Source: Hypsibius dujardini
Taxonomy: Eukaryota; Tardigrada; Eutardigrada; Parachela; Hypsibiidae
Reading direction: 5' to 3'
NCBI GenBank assembly: GCA_001579985.1
Contig: LRSR01008500.1
Coordinates: 1-26,656 of the forward strand
Length of the DNA stretch: 26,656 nt
Translations under genes and position numbers: made by a program
Shown here: positions 1 through 10,054 of the stretch, in pieces
Numbering within the stretch: the stretch's first letter is position 1
Layout of the letters: every line of letters begins with the position of its first letter
The notes under the pieces: model-generated
Seen by the model: the letters and a program-made list of their open reading frames with translations, nothing else
What the model was told of the DNA's origin: nothing
Database searches by the model: none

Positions 1-1666
1 AAATTTATCCTGAGCAAGATGTCAATGTGGCACCAAGGACCAACAGTCGGGGTGTGGTTTCAATCAAGTGTCCCTCTGTCTCTGATTGTATTCATTCGCT
101 CGCTCACAGACATAGAATTTTTAAGACGATACAAAATAGGAGACAAGACGGATCATTACGACCATAGTCGACAGAAGCACGCATCCACCCGATTTATAAT
201 TAAAATAATTCAAAAAAAGTTACAATTCCCCCCCCCTTCCCATTAGGTCCTCCATGAATTTATTCCAAATTTGCTGCTAAAAAATGTCCTTGCAACTCCT
301 CAGTTATTAGACAATTATAGTGCCCACCCTTTAATTTTTAAAAGTAATTTGGTAGGGTAAGCTGCCTCACTTGAAGCGATTTTCAGAGCCGGATTTCAAA
401 ACGTCTCCAATTTTGTCCCTAAATTAGTTCAGTATTAATGGTGATTTAAAAATTAATTTCATCGGCGAATCTTTGAGAATGCGGCTGTGCCTGCTCGTCT
501 CCGGGAGCTTTCTAAAAACACATTTTCTCCTGTCTTTGAGTCTTGGCTTGACCGGTGTCAAAAGTGTATTGAGTTTGAGGGAGATTACTTCGAAGGACAA
601 TAAAGTAAAATTAACGAAAAAGCTTGCCAATATTTAAAAAAAAGGTGAAATTACTTATGGTTTGCCCCTCGTACATGCCAACTCTGGAAAGCTTCGCTAA
701 CATTTTTGGTCCTTTTTGAAAACTATTCATAGCTCCGTCCTCTTATCTCTAAATATGCTACCATTTCTCTATTTATTTAACCCTCTGCGAACCAGTCAGC
801 ATACAACTGCTAGATTTGACGGTCACATTCGATTTTCAGCACGAGTTCTGGGTATTTTTGTTCGCGGTTTTTTGCTTTAATATTTTTATCACATATTTAT
901 TTAGATTCAAAAAACAAATTATGAAAACAACTTTTCAAAGGGGTAGGAACCTACTTAGCACCACCTTGCTAACACTTCGACCGCTAGAACAACATCCAGT
1001 CCCACGTGTCGACATTTTCTCAGTATCGAAAAAATAAGGGACTTGAGACTGGTCCTTAGGGCATCTAGTAAAACTGGTATTGCAATATTCGAGTGAATAC
1101 AAGTGGAGTTAAAAATTAGTAACCAATAGAAAAAGGTTAGAACTCTGCCTAATGATTCGCTGCGCTATCACTGGTTGTAACCACTACGAGTGACGTGTAA
1201 CTGACATTTCGTGACTGTGTAGTCACTCATTTGACGGCTTTTTTTCCATTTTTCGTCAGCGGCGCCACGGTTCCCGTCACCACTGAAACGGTTACATTTG
1301 ATAGTTGTGGAGAATTTACCGCATACCAATAAAGATACATGTATTCTTCATAATTAAGATTCAATTATTCCAAATTATTTATGTTGGTATAAATTTAAAT
1401 GTAGTTCTTAAAAATCAGTTGGGAAGTGTGTCAGACGCCGCCCCCTGACATCAAAAAGGGATTCTACTAACGCCAATCGATTTCATTTTCAATGTTGACA
1501 GGAACTGTGTCAACAATTATGACAGGAATTTTTTTCTGAAAATCGACGTTTTTACAGTCAAAATCAGCGAAACCGGAATTTACCATTGTTTTCCAATTTT
1601 GAAATTCTGCCAAAGAAGTTACTGGGACAACAGCAGTGACATAAATCTCAAAAACCATTATAAACA
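1..1666. other. Non-coding DNA, no gene recognised
   Basis: AT-rich sequence with only short, low-complexity reading frames (all under 80 codons) and no exon pair that could be joined with good splice sites and matching phase. A 71-codon minus-strand frame (1467-1682) begins with a hydrophobic stretch, but its start lies inside a repeat and no continuing exon was found. I see no RNA gene here. Confidence 0.5.
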
Positions 1667-1970
1667 CCCCTAGAACTGCCATTCGATCTTCAAACTTTCA
1701 TGCTGAGCAAAAAATATGTTTGTTGTTAAAGTAAATAATGAAAACTAAATATAGTTCATACATAAAATACAATGAATATAAACAAAAATTGACATTTAAT
1801 ACATGTACTGGATTTACTATGTATTATTGACTTCAAGCCTAAATATATTTTTTTGTGAATATTAAACTTTGGAGTCGATTAGCAGTTTGAGGGGTCCAGA
1901 CCCCTGCCCGATCCTCAGGGCGCCCCAGGGAAGTTGCTTGGGTTGCCAATCCTTGGTAATTGAAACGCGT
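1667..1970. repeat. Foldback repeat with one-sided GC-rich arm, copy 1
   Basis: The segment starting CCCCTAGAACTGCCATTCGA at 1667 is repeated in inverted, imperfect form ending at 1894 (reverse complement begins CCCCTCAAACTGCTAATCGA), giving arms of about 55 bp around an AT-rich core. Beyond the right arm, 1889-1969 is a GC-rich block whose reverse complement recurs at 25499-25580, next to a second copy of the arm. The two loci are therefore members of one dispersed family. It is probably a non-autonomous DNA element; no coding capacity or clear target-site duplication was seen. Confidence 0.6.
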
Positions 1971-2478
1971 CACTGATGCTCAGGGTTGTCTGACTGGAGT
2001 TTGCACGATAGCAGATCTGTCACTTAATTAAAGGGTATTGGTGGTAGAGGTTTGAAAATTTTATAACTAAAAAACTGGCATACGCTAGTTAAAACTGATT
2101 ATCAAACTTACGTCATTTAAAGGTAAATGAATACTTATTAAGTGGCCAGTAGATAGGCCATACTGGCTTTTGATGGTGAACAGACATTTTTTTGAATAAT
2201 TGTTGCCAGCTCTGCACTGGCGGCGGCCTTTCACCTCAAGAGAACCCAAAATTAATTATGCTTAACTGTTCGTTGAATCCTAGTCACGCAATTGATGGCT
2301 ACATATAGTCTGCAATTTTTAAGTACATGGATAAAACTAAAACTATCAAATATACCTTCTCAATTCAAAAGGTTAGTTGCCTATGTTAGCATTAGGAGTA
2401 TTGCTATAAAAACGGAGAGGCTCGCCGACATTTGTAGTTTGATCTAATGGGTTAAAGCGGGGCGACAATTTATGGATG

Positions 2479-2510
2479 TATATAAAGCGCTTGTTTTGAG
2501 TTTTGCATCA
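2479..2510 (+). promoter_or_regulatory. Candidate TATA-box plus initiator
   Basis: TATATAAA at 2479-2486 is followed by TCAG with its A at 2510, 31 bp from the first T of the TATA box. This is the classical spacing for a TATA/initiator core promoter. A second TCAGT lies at 2518-2522. What it would drive is unclear: the next ORFs (2602-2808 and 2870-3097) are short and match no family I know. It may be fortuitous or belong to a small unrecognised gene. Confidence 0.4.
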
Positions 2511-2601
2511 GCCGCGCTCAGTCAATAACAAGTTTCAACATTAACCAGCCCCGAGGTTTTGACTGGAGCTAAGAATTGCTTGTGTGGTGATTAATCGGTA
2601 G

Positions 2602-2808
2602 GGTGTCACGATTTCAGTGGAAGACATTGAAAGGAATGATTGGTCTGCGGAGCGGCCATATTTCATGTCTCGCAAGTTGATGACTATTCTGGAAAAACGC
2701 AATACCGTTGTCCAAGCTATTATAAAGCCATCAGAAGCTGCTACAAACGGATACGTTTATTCTTTCTGCTGTTGTAGGCTTAATGTTCATAATTTGTCTT
2801 ATTTTTAG
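2602..2808 (+). other. Unrecognised ORF downstream of TATA site
   Basis: An open frame follows a stop at 2599-2601 and runs to a stop at 2808. The part from 2617 to about 2745 reads like ordinary hydrophilic protein (VEDIERNDWSAERPYFMSRK, then KLMTILEKRNTVVQ). In another frame, 2750-2806 would encode a hydrophobic stretch (FILSAVVGLMFIICLIF) that resembles a membrane helix. No splice model joins the two convincingly, because the only apparent introns are about 35 nt. I recognise no family; it could be a decayed gene or chance. Confidence 0.2.
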
Positions 2809-2869
2809 CGGGAATACATGGGAAACGTGCTTCCACTTGTAGTTTCTTATCTGGCCTTAGCTGGTCGAA

Positions 2870-3097
2870 ATGGCTCCATTTTGTGATATGCTCAAGTGCC
2901 GTACACTGTGTATGAAAGCCACTGTCTGTGGTCTACTTCCCGGTGCAATCTTGAGCATCATAAAGGAATGGTTTTGGGGATTTGAAAATCAGAGCGATGT
3001 CACTCTCGATTCAAATGTCCCACCTCGCATGCTAGAGGTAGAGTTAACGAAGGGGTTTACCAATCAAAAGTTCTGTCACGCTCTGATCGTTTGTTAA
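2870..3097 (+). CDS. Unrecognised small ORF, 75 codons
   Basis: The ATG has a good context (CGAAATGGCT). The predicted peptide is hydrophobic and cysteine-rich at the start (MAPFCDMLKCRTLCMKATVC), then has a mixed C-terminus. A possible splice donor (GAG|GTAGAG) sits at 3037-3038, so it could instead be one exon of a larger gene starting at the TATA site at 2479. No domain recognised. Only its position behind a promoter-like element makes it worth listing. Confidence 0.18.
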   Translation: MAPFCDMLKCRTLCMKATVCGLLPGAILSIIKEWFWGFENQSDVTLDSNVPPRMLEVELTKGFTNQKFCHALIVC

Positions 3098-4634
3098 GTT
3101 GATGAGAAACCCAAAGTGGACGCACAGCGTCTGCAAACATACATTTTAAACCCGCGTAATATGTGAACTACAGAATCGGGATAAGTTGGTGTACTTGCGC
3201 AATCAGACCGGTTCAAATACATCGGGACTTGATTCTTCAATTTGATTGAGTAAAGCAAAGGAGCAGGGAATTGAGTTGAGATGCCGGTGCCAGAATATTA
3301 GCCCCGACTTCCAGGAAAATGAGTTGGCGTGTGTTGTGCAGAGCCGCAGTTGTACAGTAGCAAATATCCGTACGTCACAGGCCCGTTTCTATTTTGGTGT
3401 TATGGCAATGAAACTGTTTTGAAACATGACGCGCGGTAGAAACGCACAGGTGACGCACACAAAATAGGAGGGCTGTCACTGTGGCACTGGTCCAATGTGT
3501 GCGGACAGCCTGCCGTTGCTACGGGGTTGGCGTCATCAAACCACAACAGGCGGGGTTTGCTCGAAATCTGCTCGTCGCGGGCCTACGGCCATAACGTTTT
3601 GAGTAGACCATCAGTCTGCTCCATCGCGGATTTGAAATAAAGGCCATTGAATGTCTAACATCTGAAGAAATTAAAAAGCCATGTTTTGGTTCTATTTTGA
3701 ATATTATTAAGAGTCAAATGGGAGATAATGCAAATTCAGTCCAGGCATTCACTAACTAGGCCTATTGCAAACTGTGGGAGCAGTAGGTATTGCTCTCACT
3801 TCGTAGCTCACCTCATTCAAGTTTTCTGAGACCTCACGCCATACTCCTACATGAAACGACATCCCAGTGATAATGAACTTGTGGGTCCAAAAAGCTGCAC
3901 AAAGTTCTCCCGATTTTACAGTGCATCTTTCGCAGTTGGTAAGCAGCGAGAACATGTTCGCATGCAACTAATATTTGTGAGGGTGTTTCTATGGGTTCCT
4001 AAAGTTTAACGTTTTACTGCAGGAGTATTACAATGAGACTGAAGGTTAAACTAAACGAAGTGAAGCGGGGCAAATTTAAACTACTTCCGGTCTTCATATA
4101 TAGACCGGAAGATAAAGACTCACAAGTTCATATAAGCCTTATGTTCACACACAGCAAATCTATAAATAAAGTGTGAGTGACTGTAAGAACCTCTCATATT
4201 CCAGTCGTATATGGAAACTAATTAAGTGAAAAAGAGACATGATTGATGTGTTCGCGAGCCTATAGTTTTGTTGAAGATCATGTATTCAGGGTCTGTCAGT
4301 CGACACAAGAATGATATCAAACCATAGCACCGCTCGATGGTTCGTCTATATAGGTTTGTTTTTGGAATCATAAGAAACACTTCCCACATCAAAGAAAAAG
4401 GTGAAAGTATATGCTATGATTTATATTTTAGCACCGTCACTGGGTATCGCGAATGAAAACACTAAAAAATGCTAAATCGGATTTCAAACTCAAATCTGTT
4501 CAAGGAGATTGAAACAGAAAAGAAAGGAAAAATTCATGGATCGTGAAATGGAGAAAAATTTCAGCGGGAATACTTCGTCACAGATGCACGCGCAGATGGT
4601 GCGTGGGGAGGCGCACCTAATACCGATGAAGTTC
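3098..4634. other. Non-coding spacer
   Basis: No gene recognised. A GC-richer, CpG-containing patch lies around 3400-3620. The minus-strand frame 3752-3967 (71 codons, several cysteines) has no family signature and no partner exon. The only structured element is the 4084-4111 hairpin. Any 3' UTR of the DNAL4-like gene would occupy the right end, but no clear AATAAA was found on the minus strand. Confidence 0.4.
4084..4111. repeat. Perfect 10-bp hairpin
   Basis: CTTCCGGTCT at 4084-4093 is exactly inverted as AGACCGGAAG at 4102-4111 around an 8-nt AT-rich loop. The arms contain CCGGAAG, the core of ETS-factor sites, in opposed orientation. It lies about 520 bp beyond the DNAL4-like stop codon. 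Function unknown. Confidence 0.6.
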
Positions 4635-5274
4635 TTATGGGCATTTCCATAATATGACAGCAGTGGTGCCACCAATAAGGAGATATACAAGGGAATTCTG
4701 CGAGAAAAATAAGGTACAATATTTTTTGCAATAGAACGGCGAAGAAAAAATATTTGGGAGAAGTTTATGACGTTACTTTGTTGCAGAACATGTCAATGGA
4801 GAAGGAGTCACCGACCACAATGTTCCATTTGCCCTCCACCGCGTACTTCTCGTCCATGTATGTTTTAATAGTTTTTGCGAACACCTGAAGCCGAAAAAAA
4901 ATGTGCACTTTGGGAAAGGCTGTGGTTACACATGCTGGGTGAAACAAGTGACATTAAAGTACAGATCTACCTCAAAGTCTGTGCCAAGTTTTTCGAAATA
5001 ACTGTTGACCTTGTCGATGACGTCTTCCGACCACTCCGGGTTTATGTCGCATTGCTATTGGCAAAAATGAAATCAAGGAATTTTGCTAGTGGGTGGTGAT
5101 TGGCGATTGTAAGATCGAAGGTACATGTTTACAAAAGAAGATACAATAACGTACGACAACGAGGGGATAAGTGGCCAATCCCTCATCCTCTTTCTCGTCG
5201 CCACCGCCTTCATCTCCCGCGGGTTGCGCTCCTTGAGCGTCTTTTCCACTGGTGTCGTTCTCCTTTTCAGCCAT
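4635..5274 (-). CDS. DNAL4: Dynein light chain 4-like protein, axonemal (DNAL4 family)
   Basis: Four exons on the minus strand: 5155-5274, 4971-5054, 4777-4884 and 4635-4697. All introns are phase 0 (100, 86 and 79 bp) with GTACGT, GTAGAT and GTAACG donors and pyrimidine-rich AG acceptors. The joined product is 124 aa. After an acidic, Gly/Glu/Asp-rich N-terminus of about 32 residues comes the LC8/DNAL4 fold: LATYPLVVQCDINPEW, a helix with KVNSYFEKL, then AKTIKTYMDEKY, the strand WNIVVGDSFS, and a last exon ending LIGGTTAVILWKCP. The YPLV start, the I-K-x-x-M-D-x-K-Y/F helix, the W-x-x-V-x-G strand and the terminal W-K-C favour DNAL4 over LC8 (human DNAL4 is about 105 aa). The family are outer-arm axonemal dynein light chains that dimerise on the intermediate-chain complex. 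The ATG at 5274 is the only one that leads into the conserved fold. Family call high confidence; orthology inferred. Confidence 0.9.
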
Positions 5275-5500
5275 TGAGGTGTAGTCTTATTTAGAGTGCT
5301 ATAAACCTCCAAATTTCACGGAGTGCACAATGTTTTGTAGCTAGACCACAACAAGCAGTAGTTGTAAGACGTCTCCAATACTATATATTTACCGCAACAT
5401 ATATTTGGAAAGGGGAATTATTTTCAGATAACATATTTTGACCATGTGTCTAGAACATAGTGAAATGCACGTCGAGCAGAAATTCGAGAACATAACGCAC

Positions 5501-5514
5501 GTAACCAAGGTGAC
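5501..5514. promoter_or_regulatory. Candidate RFX X-box upstream of DNAL4-like gene
   Basis: GTAACC-AA-GGTGAC is a near-palindrome that fits the RFX motif (GTNRCC, short spacer, RGYAAC) with one mismatch. It lies 227 bp upstream of the DNAL4-like start codon, in the range where ciliary X-boxes are usually found. Axonemal dynein genes are typical RFX/FOXJ1 targets. The motif is degenerate, so this is positional inference. Confidence 0.4.
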
Positions 5515-5687
5515 TTTATACTGGTGTTCACCCGCGCCAAAGAGAATATAGAATCAGAGTCAATTCAGACCATATTCTACGAAGCGACACGCCGAATCTT
5601 CGATACTGAGGCTGTGGAGTGTTTTCATTAATCCATCTACAATAATTCGACTAGAGGAAAAAATTATCTGTAATGTAGCTCCTCCTA

Positions 5688-5801
5688 TACACGTGACCAG
5701 AAGATAGCGCAAACCGAGTTACGCCATTTACCTCGGTTAGTGCGCAGTCAACGATGTAAACGAGTTGACTCGATTAGCGTTATCTTGTGGCCACGTGTGT
5801 A
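5688..5801. mobile_element. Small foldback/MITE-like element
   Basis: The left arm starting TACACGTGACCAGAAGATAG at 5688 pairs imperfectly with the reverse complement of the right end (TACACACGTGGCCACAAGAT), and the similarity continues inwards through a CGAG-containing stretch, so most of the 114 bp can fold on itself. Non-coding. The target-site duplication is not clear, so the superfamily is unassigned. Confidence 0.5.
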
Positions 5802-8153
5802 CAAGTAGCCAGTAGGGTCAATTAGGCACGGGAGTCAAGCAGTGTACATGCGCAGCCTTTCATGTTTTTTTTTCAGCTTTATAGATTCTTTAGTAACAAA
5901 ACATTTTGCCCAGAAAATCTTCTAAAAATGAATGCCCAATGTTATAAAAACACATACAGTTGTTCTCGTTCTTTCAATGATCTTAATTTTTGTTTTGAAA
6001 CAGCGGATCAGCCAAATTGTTCTTTCTGTTTCGAAACCGTATCTCGCACGCCGTCTGTCGGCAAACCTCAGGCTCTGTGGGCGGTGCGCGATATACTGCT
6101 ACGAGACAAGTGATTCCGGGTGATAGACTCCTGGTCGACTTATAAAAATCAGGCGCTGCTGGATGCAGCCACACCGGGAGGCCAAAAGGTGTAGATTGTC
6201 ACGGTACCACCTAAAACTACGCCGCTTTGTCAACCCCTGGATGTTTACGGATTCAGGATGTGGAAGTCCTTTGTTTGCAAAATATCGGACTGGATCATTC
6301 GATACAATATCGAGTGCGAACTGCAGCATCGAAATGCGCCCCTAAAGTTACAATCGCTCGTCCAATATCAGTTCAGCAGTCCGTGCTCTCGGAACATGTG
6401 AAAAGTTAGATAGTGCTATGCTGGTTATTTTAAAAATGAAGAAAATTGTGTTTAAGTCAACATTTTTCAAAACGCCGTCCCAGTACTGTTTGAAAGTGTA
6501 GCAGCCAAAGAGAACCACAAATTTTTCGTGACTTCATGTGAGAAGACTCACTTTTTGACGTGCGCATGGTGCAAAGCCACCCTGTTTTGATCACTTTTAC
6601 CAGTCTTATCACTTCTGTGACGTTATTAACTAACTACGATGTCGTAGTAAACCATTTTAAAATATATGTGCAGGTGTTATTACTAACTGTATAGTCCTTG
6701 TCAACGACAAAACGAACTAGTAACGACTGCAGCCGAATAAATCAATCAACTGACTCAGCATACGGTAACAATAACAGCGCCATCTATGTACTAACACGTA
6801 GTACATTTGTATTTTTAAAAAATTGTTTTCACACGTTTTGTTTATAGAAATAGTGTCATATATTACACACTACAAAATTAAAGTATGCGTAAGATTTCAC
6901 TTTCGAGAGTGGTGGAATTCCCTTGCGAAAACTATCAGAGACCGCTTTCGTAATTTTCAACTGCATAAGCCAGTTGTGTTTTACTGTATTCTGAAGAGTT
7001 CCATTTGAATCATTCTGCAGAATGAATTGGGTTTTGACAAGAACTCGTAAGCTGATTCATATATCGATCAAAATTTATTGAGATAGCGTTAGAATGAGTT
7101 AGAGTATGTCTAAAGTAAAATGGGAGCGTAATCTTGTCGACGGAGTAGTACATATATGGAAAATGAATTTCTTATTATACAGGTACTATATTTCACCAGA
7201 TTTATGGCCGGTCCCCTTCAAAGAATTTCTTCATACGTCATCTATTAGGTACGTAGACATTATAATTATTCTATTTAGTGTCGTGCAGTCGTCGTCGTGT
7301 AGAGTCGTGATGACCGATTGGTAAAACTATCATGACAATGGGTCAATCTGTCAAGTTAAATTCAGCAGTAGCAGAATCAAATTAGAGCTTGTCTGGAATA
7401 GCTAATAGCTAATAGTATTTTTTTCGTGCTGCAGCACTCTGAACACCAGTGCGATACTGAGCAGTTTTATTTACAGGCTCTTCGCATCTCTAAATAAAGT
7501 GCAAAGCAAGATGAATTCAGTGCACGAGATTCTTTACGTTTTCAGCTTGTGTTCTGAACAGTCTTTTCATGTATGTTTAGTTTCAGCTTTTATCGGGGTT
7601 CTAATCTATCTTTGTGCGTGATAAATATGGAACGACAGTTTTGAAAACAAACAACAAAAAATGATATAGTAATGAGATCTTTAATTCTTCTAAAACCGGT
7701 AAAGGTCCTACAAAACTCCGGGTTTTGGCCAGCTTGATTTGATACGCTGGTAATGGATTACAAGATTGCGGACCTTAATTTTGAAAACAAGATTGGCCGT
7801 CAGCACTATTTATAGCATATTGTTTGTCGTTGAAATTTCAACCGCTGTGGACTGCAAGCAATAAATATTCTTGCTTTATGTTATGTTATGTTATGTTATG
7901 TTATGTTATGTTACTCATGCCATTTCTCGTTTCTGTTTGCAACTGATTAATTTCAATGAGGGAAAGAATGACCAGTCTAATCGGAAATGAGTCATTCTAG
8001 AAGTATCAAGTGGCGGACTTTATAACTTGAAGATACCAATCCAGACACAGATTTATGCCTTTGCAAATGGTTGTGAAAATTGTCCCAGCTATGTGAAATG
8101 ACTTAGTCAAGGTACCAGCGTGTAACCTAGTGTCTTATCGCGCATTTAAAATT
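5802..8153. other. Non-coding region, no gene recognised
   Basis: Only short frames with no family signature. Between 6000 and 6410 the base composition is GC-richer and frames are open on both strands (for example 6227-6409 plus and 6099-6329 minus), which may be a decayed transposon. A 63-nt segment at 7184-7246 is flanked by a good acceptor (TTATTATACAG) and a donor (AG|GTACGT), but it could not be tied to any gene. Confidence 0.4.
7876..7913 (+). repeat. (TTATG)7 microsatellite
   Basis: Seven uninterrupted TTATG units followed by TTA. It lies in non-coding DNA, away from any modelled exon. Confidence 0.95.
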
Positions 8154-9028
8154 GGAACTGGCTATTCGGCCGGAGTTTCTCCGGCCGAATAGCCAAGTCA
8201 CTATTCAGCCGGATTTTCTCCGGCTGAGCAGCGTTAAGTCACTATCCAGCCGGGTTTTCTCCGGCGGAGCAGCTTTAATTCACTATCCAGCCGGACTTTC
8301 TCGGCTAAATAGGCCAACCACTGCTTAGCCGTTTTTTTTAACCAGCAATACAGACAAATCACTAAGTCGGCTTTCTCTTAACTTGGCGTACATAAATACC
8401 GAATAATAAGGAGAGAAACTAGCGAATAATCGAAAAATTATGCGGTTAATCAACACTTAAAGATCTCGTTTTTTGGAGCAATCATTTGGACATTCAGTCG
8501 CCTCGCGCCACGTTTTTGAGGAGCAGGAAAAATTAAGGTCTCGCCGATGATGATTTTTCATGATGATGATGAAGACCAGACCTGTCCTCCTACACCATTC
8601 ATCCCGAAACTGTTCAAACTCTTTCCAGTTTTGGAAAGTTTTTCCCATCTCCATTGAGCAGGCAAAACGCTGTGGAAACACTCAAGCGAAATACTATGCA
8701 GGATAATTGGAACATTCTCTATAAATCTCGTTCGCGTGGGTTGTCGTCATTGAGATCTCGCTATTAGTCTCCTTGGAACTGGTATACATATACTCCTAGG
8801 TTTCTGCGGCTTCTAAAAAATGTTCACTGGAATTTCACCAAGTCTAATAATTCGCTTCAAAATTGACATGTGGTCCCATATTGCAATATGGGCAGGCCAA
8901 CAGTGGCTTGCCCATGTAGCCGGAGAAAGACCGGCTGGATAGTGACTTGGCTGCTCAGCCGGAGAAAACCCGGCTGGATAGTGACTTGGCTATTCAGCCG
9001 GAGAAACTCCGGCCGAATAGCTTTGACC
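8154..9028. mobile_element. Foldback DNA element with 9-bp target-site duplication, MULE-like
   Basis: The element is flanked by direct copies of TTTAAAATT at 8145-8153 and 9029-9037. Its ends are inverted repeats (both read inward as GG, 5-6 variable bases, then GCTATTCGGCCGG). Each end is built from tandem units of about 40 bp (four on the left, three on the right), every unit itself a hairpin around the core GCCGG-TTTTCTCC-GGC. A 9-bp duplication with long, internally repetitive inverted ends is what Mutator-like (MULE) elements produce. The interior holds a minus-strand ORF fragment (8457-8681). At 875 bp it cannot encode a full transposase, so it would be non-autonomous. Confidence 0.72.
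8457..8681 (-). pseudogene. Possible MULE-type transposase N-terminal fragment
   Basis: A 74-codon frame inside the foldback element contains MGKTFQNWKEFEQFRDEWCR, followed by a basic stretch and spaced cysteines. The pattern G-K-x-F-x-x-W-x-E-F resembles the N-terminal DNA-binding region of MULE/FAR1-type transposases, which would agree with the 9-bp duplication around the element. The frame stops after 74 codons with no catalytic core. The similarity is recalled from family patterns rather than a search, so it is suggestive only. Confidence 0.3.
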
Positions 9029-9037
9029 TTTAAAATT

Positions 9038-10054
9038 TCATACTCATGTTCTCCCTCGGAAACAACTTCCGGTATGTCAAGCATCGCGTTCTTGCCCAGA
9101 AATAGGATAGCAAAATTTGGTGCGCAGTTCTTGCGACATTCTCACATAGTTCTTAACCAGAAAACTGGGACATGTTCTGCCGAGAAGTTTCTGACAAATT
9201 TTCGCCTCCTCTGAACCAGCACTGGGAAATAACTGGCATTCTCGCGCCGTCTGGTCAGAAAGTTTAGCGGTGGGTACCTTCTCTTACATGTCAAATCGTT
9301 ATACTACTCCTCTTAATCTGATGGCTGTGTACGTTTGGAAAGGTTTTGTAGGAAGCATTACAAGGTTTTAAGTTCGCCCATTGCGTCGCTCATGCTTGGC
9401 TCAATTAAACTTGTTGTCAACTGCCTTCAGATTTTGAAATGCTCTAGATCTGCCATTGAAAAGTAAACATGCGTTCGTGTTTGTCATTAATCAGGCCACA
9501 AGTCATCTGCTTGCTGCGTTTCGACCTCTCAAAACAGTTGCTCTTTTCGTTTGCTTCTGACTAAATAAAGTGCTATGCTAAATAATATTCATCGGTCATG
9601 CGTACAAACATTCACAATTGTTTTGGTCGTACCATTTTTATTGTTTTTTTTTTGCTTTTCAACTGCGTTTTGCGCATGACAAGCGTTTTTCTTATCATCG
9701 AAACAACAGAAAAGAGGCGAGAAAGACATTAGTACAGAAAAGAACGGTCGGTGCTATGTTTTCGCCAAACAGTTAAGCACGCCCACAGACCACGGCTCCA
9801 TACTGGGAGGTAACAGGCAAGAATTCTCGACAAAACTCCGCTTGCTTACTTTATCCGACACAATCCAGGCATCAGCAAGGGAAGAAGCCGGGGTGAAGTG
9901 CAGGTTCTCCTGAACTGAATCCCAAAACGCGTGGTGGCTGATGCTCCGCTGAAGATGATGAAAATTCAGGTAGTTACTTCTAGTACTTCAACCCAGGCAC
10001 CGCAGTAGCGACGGGTGGGTCGTTGGTTTCGTGTGTGTTGCCGTCGTGTTTCAC
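9038..10054. other. Non-coding region, includes presumed 3' end of the Arg/Ser-rich gene
   Basis: No gene recognised. A minus-strand frame (9010-9130) reads LFLGKNAMLDIPEVV and then acidic residues directly beside the foldback element, but it has no partner exon. For the minus-strand gene ending at 10055, possible polyadenylation signals are a GATAAA near 9862-9867 and an AATAAA near 9638-9643 (minus-strand reading). Confidence 0.4.

Noticed and set aside
3201-3235. GGTTCAAATA motif resembling a tRNA T-loop
   Set aside because: No matching acceptor, D or anticodon stems around it. No tRNA or rRNA could be supported anywhere in the window.
8857-9214. Overlapping frames on both strands with repeated SQVTIQP-like units
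   Set aside because: They read through the tandem hairpin array of the foldback element; the periodicity is that of the DNA repeat, not of a protein.
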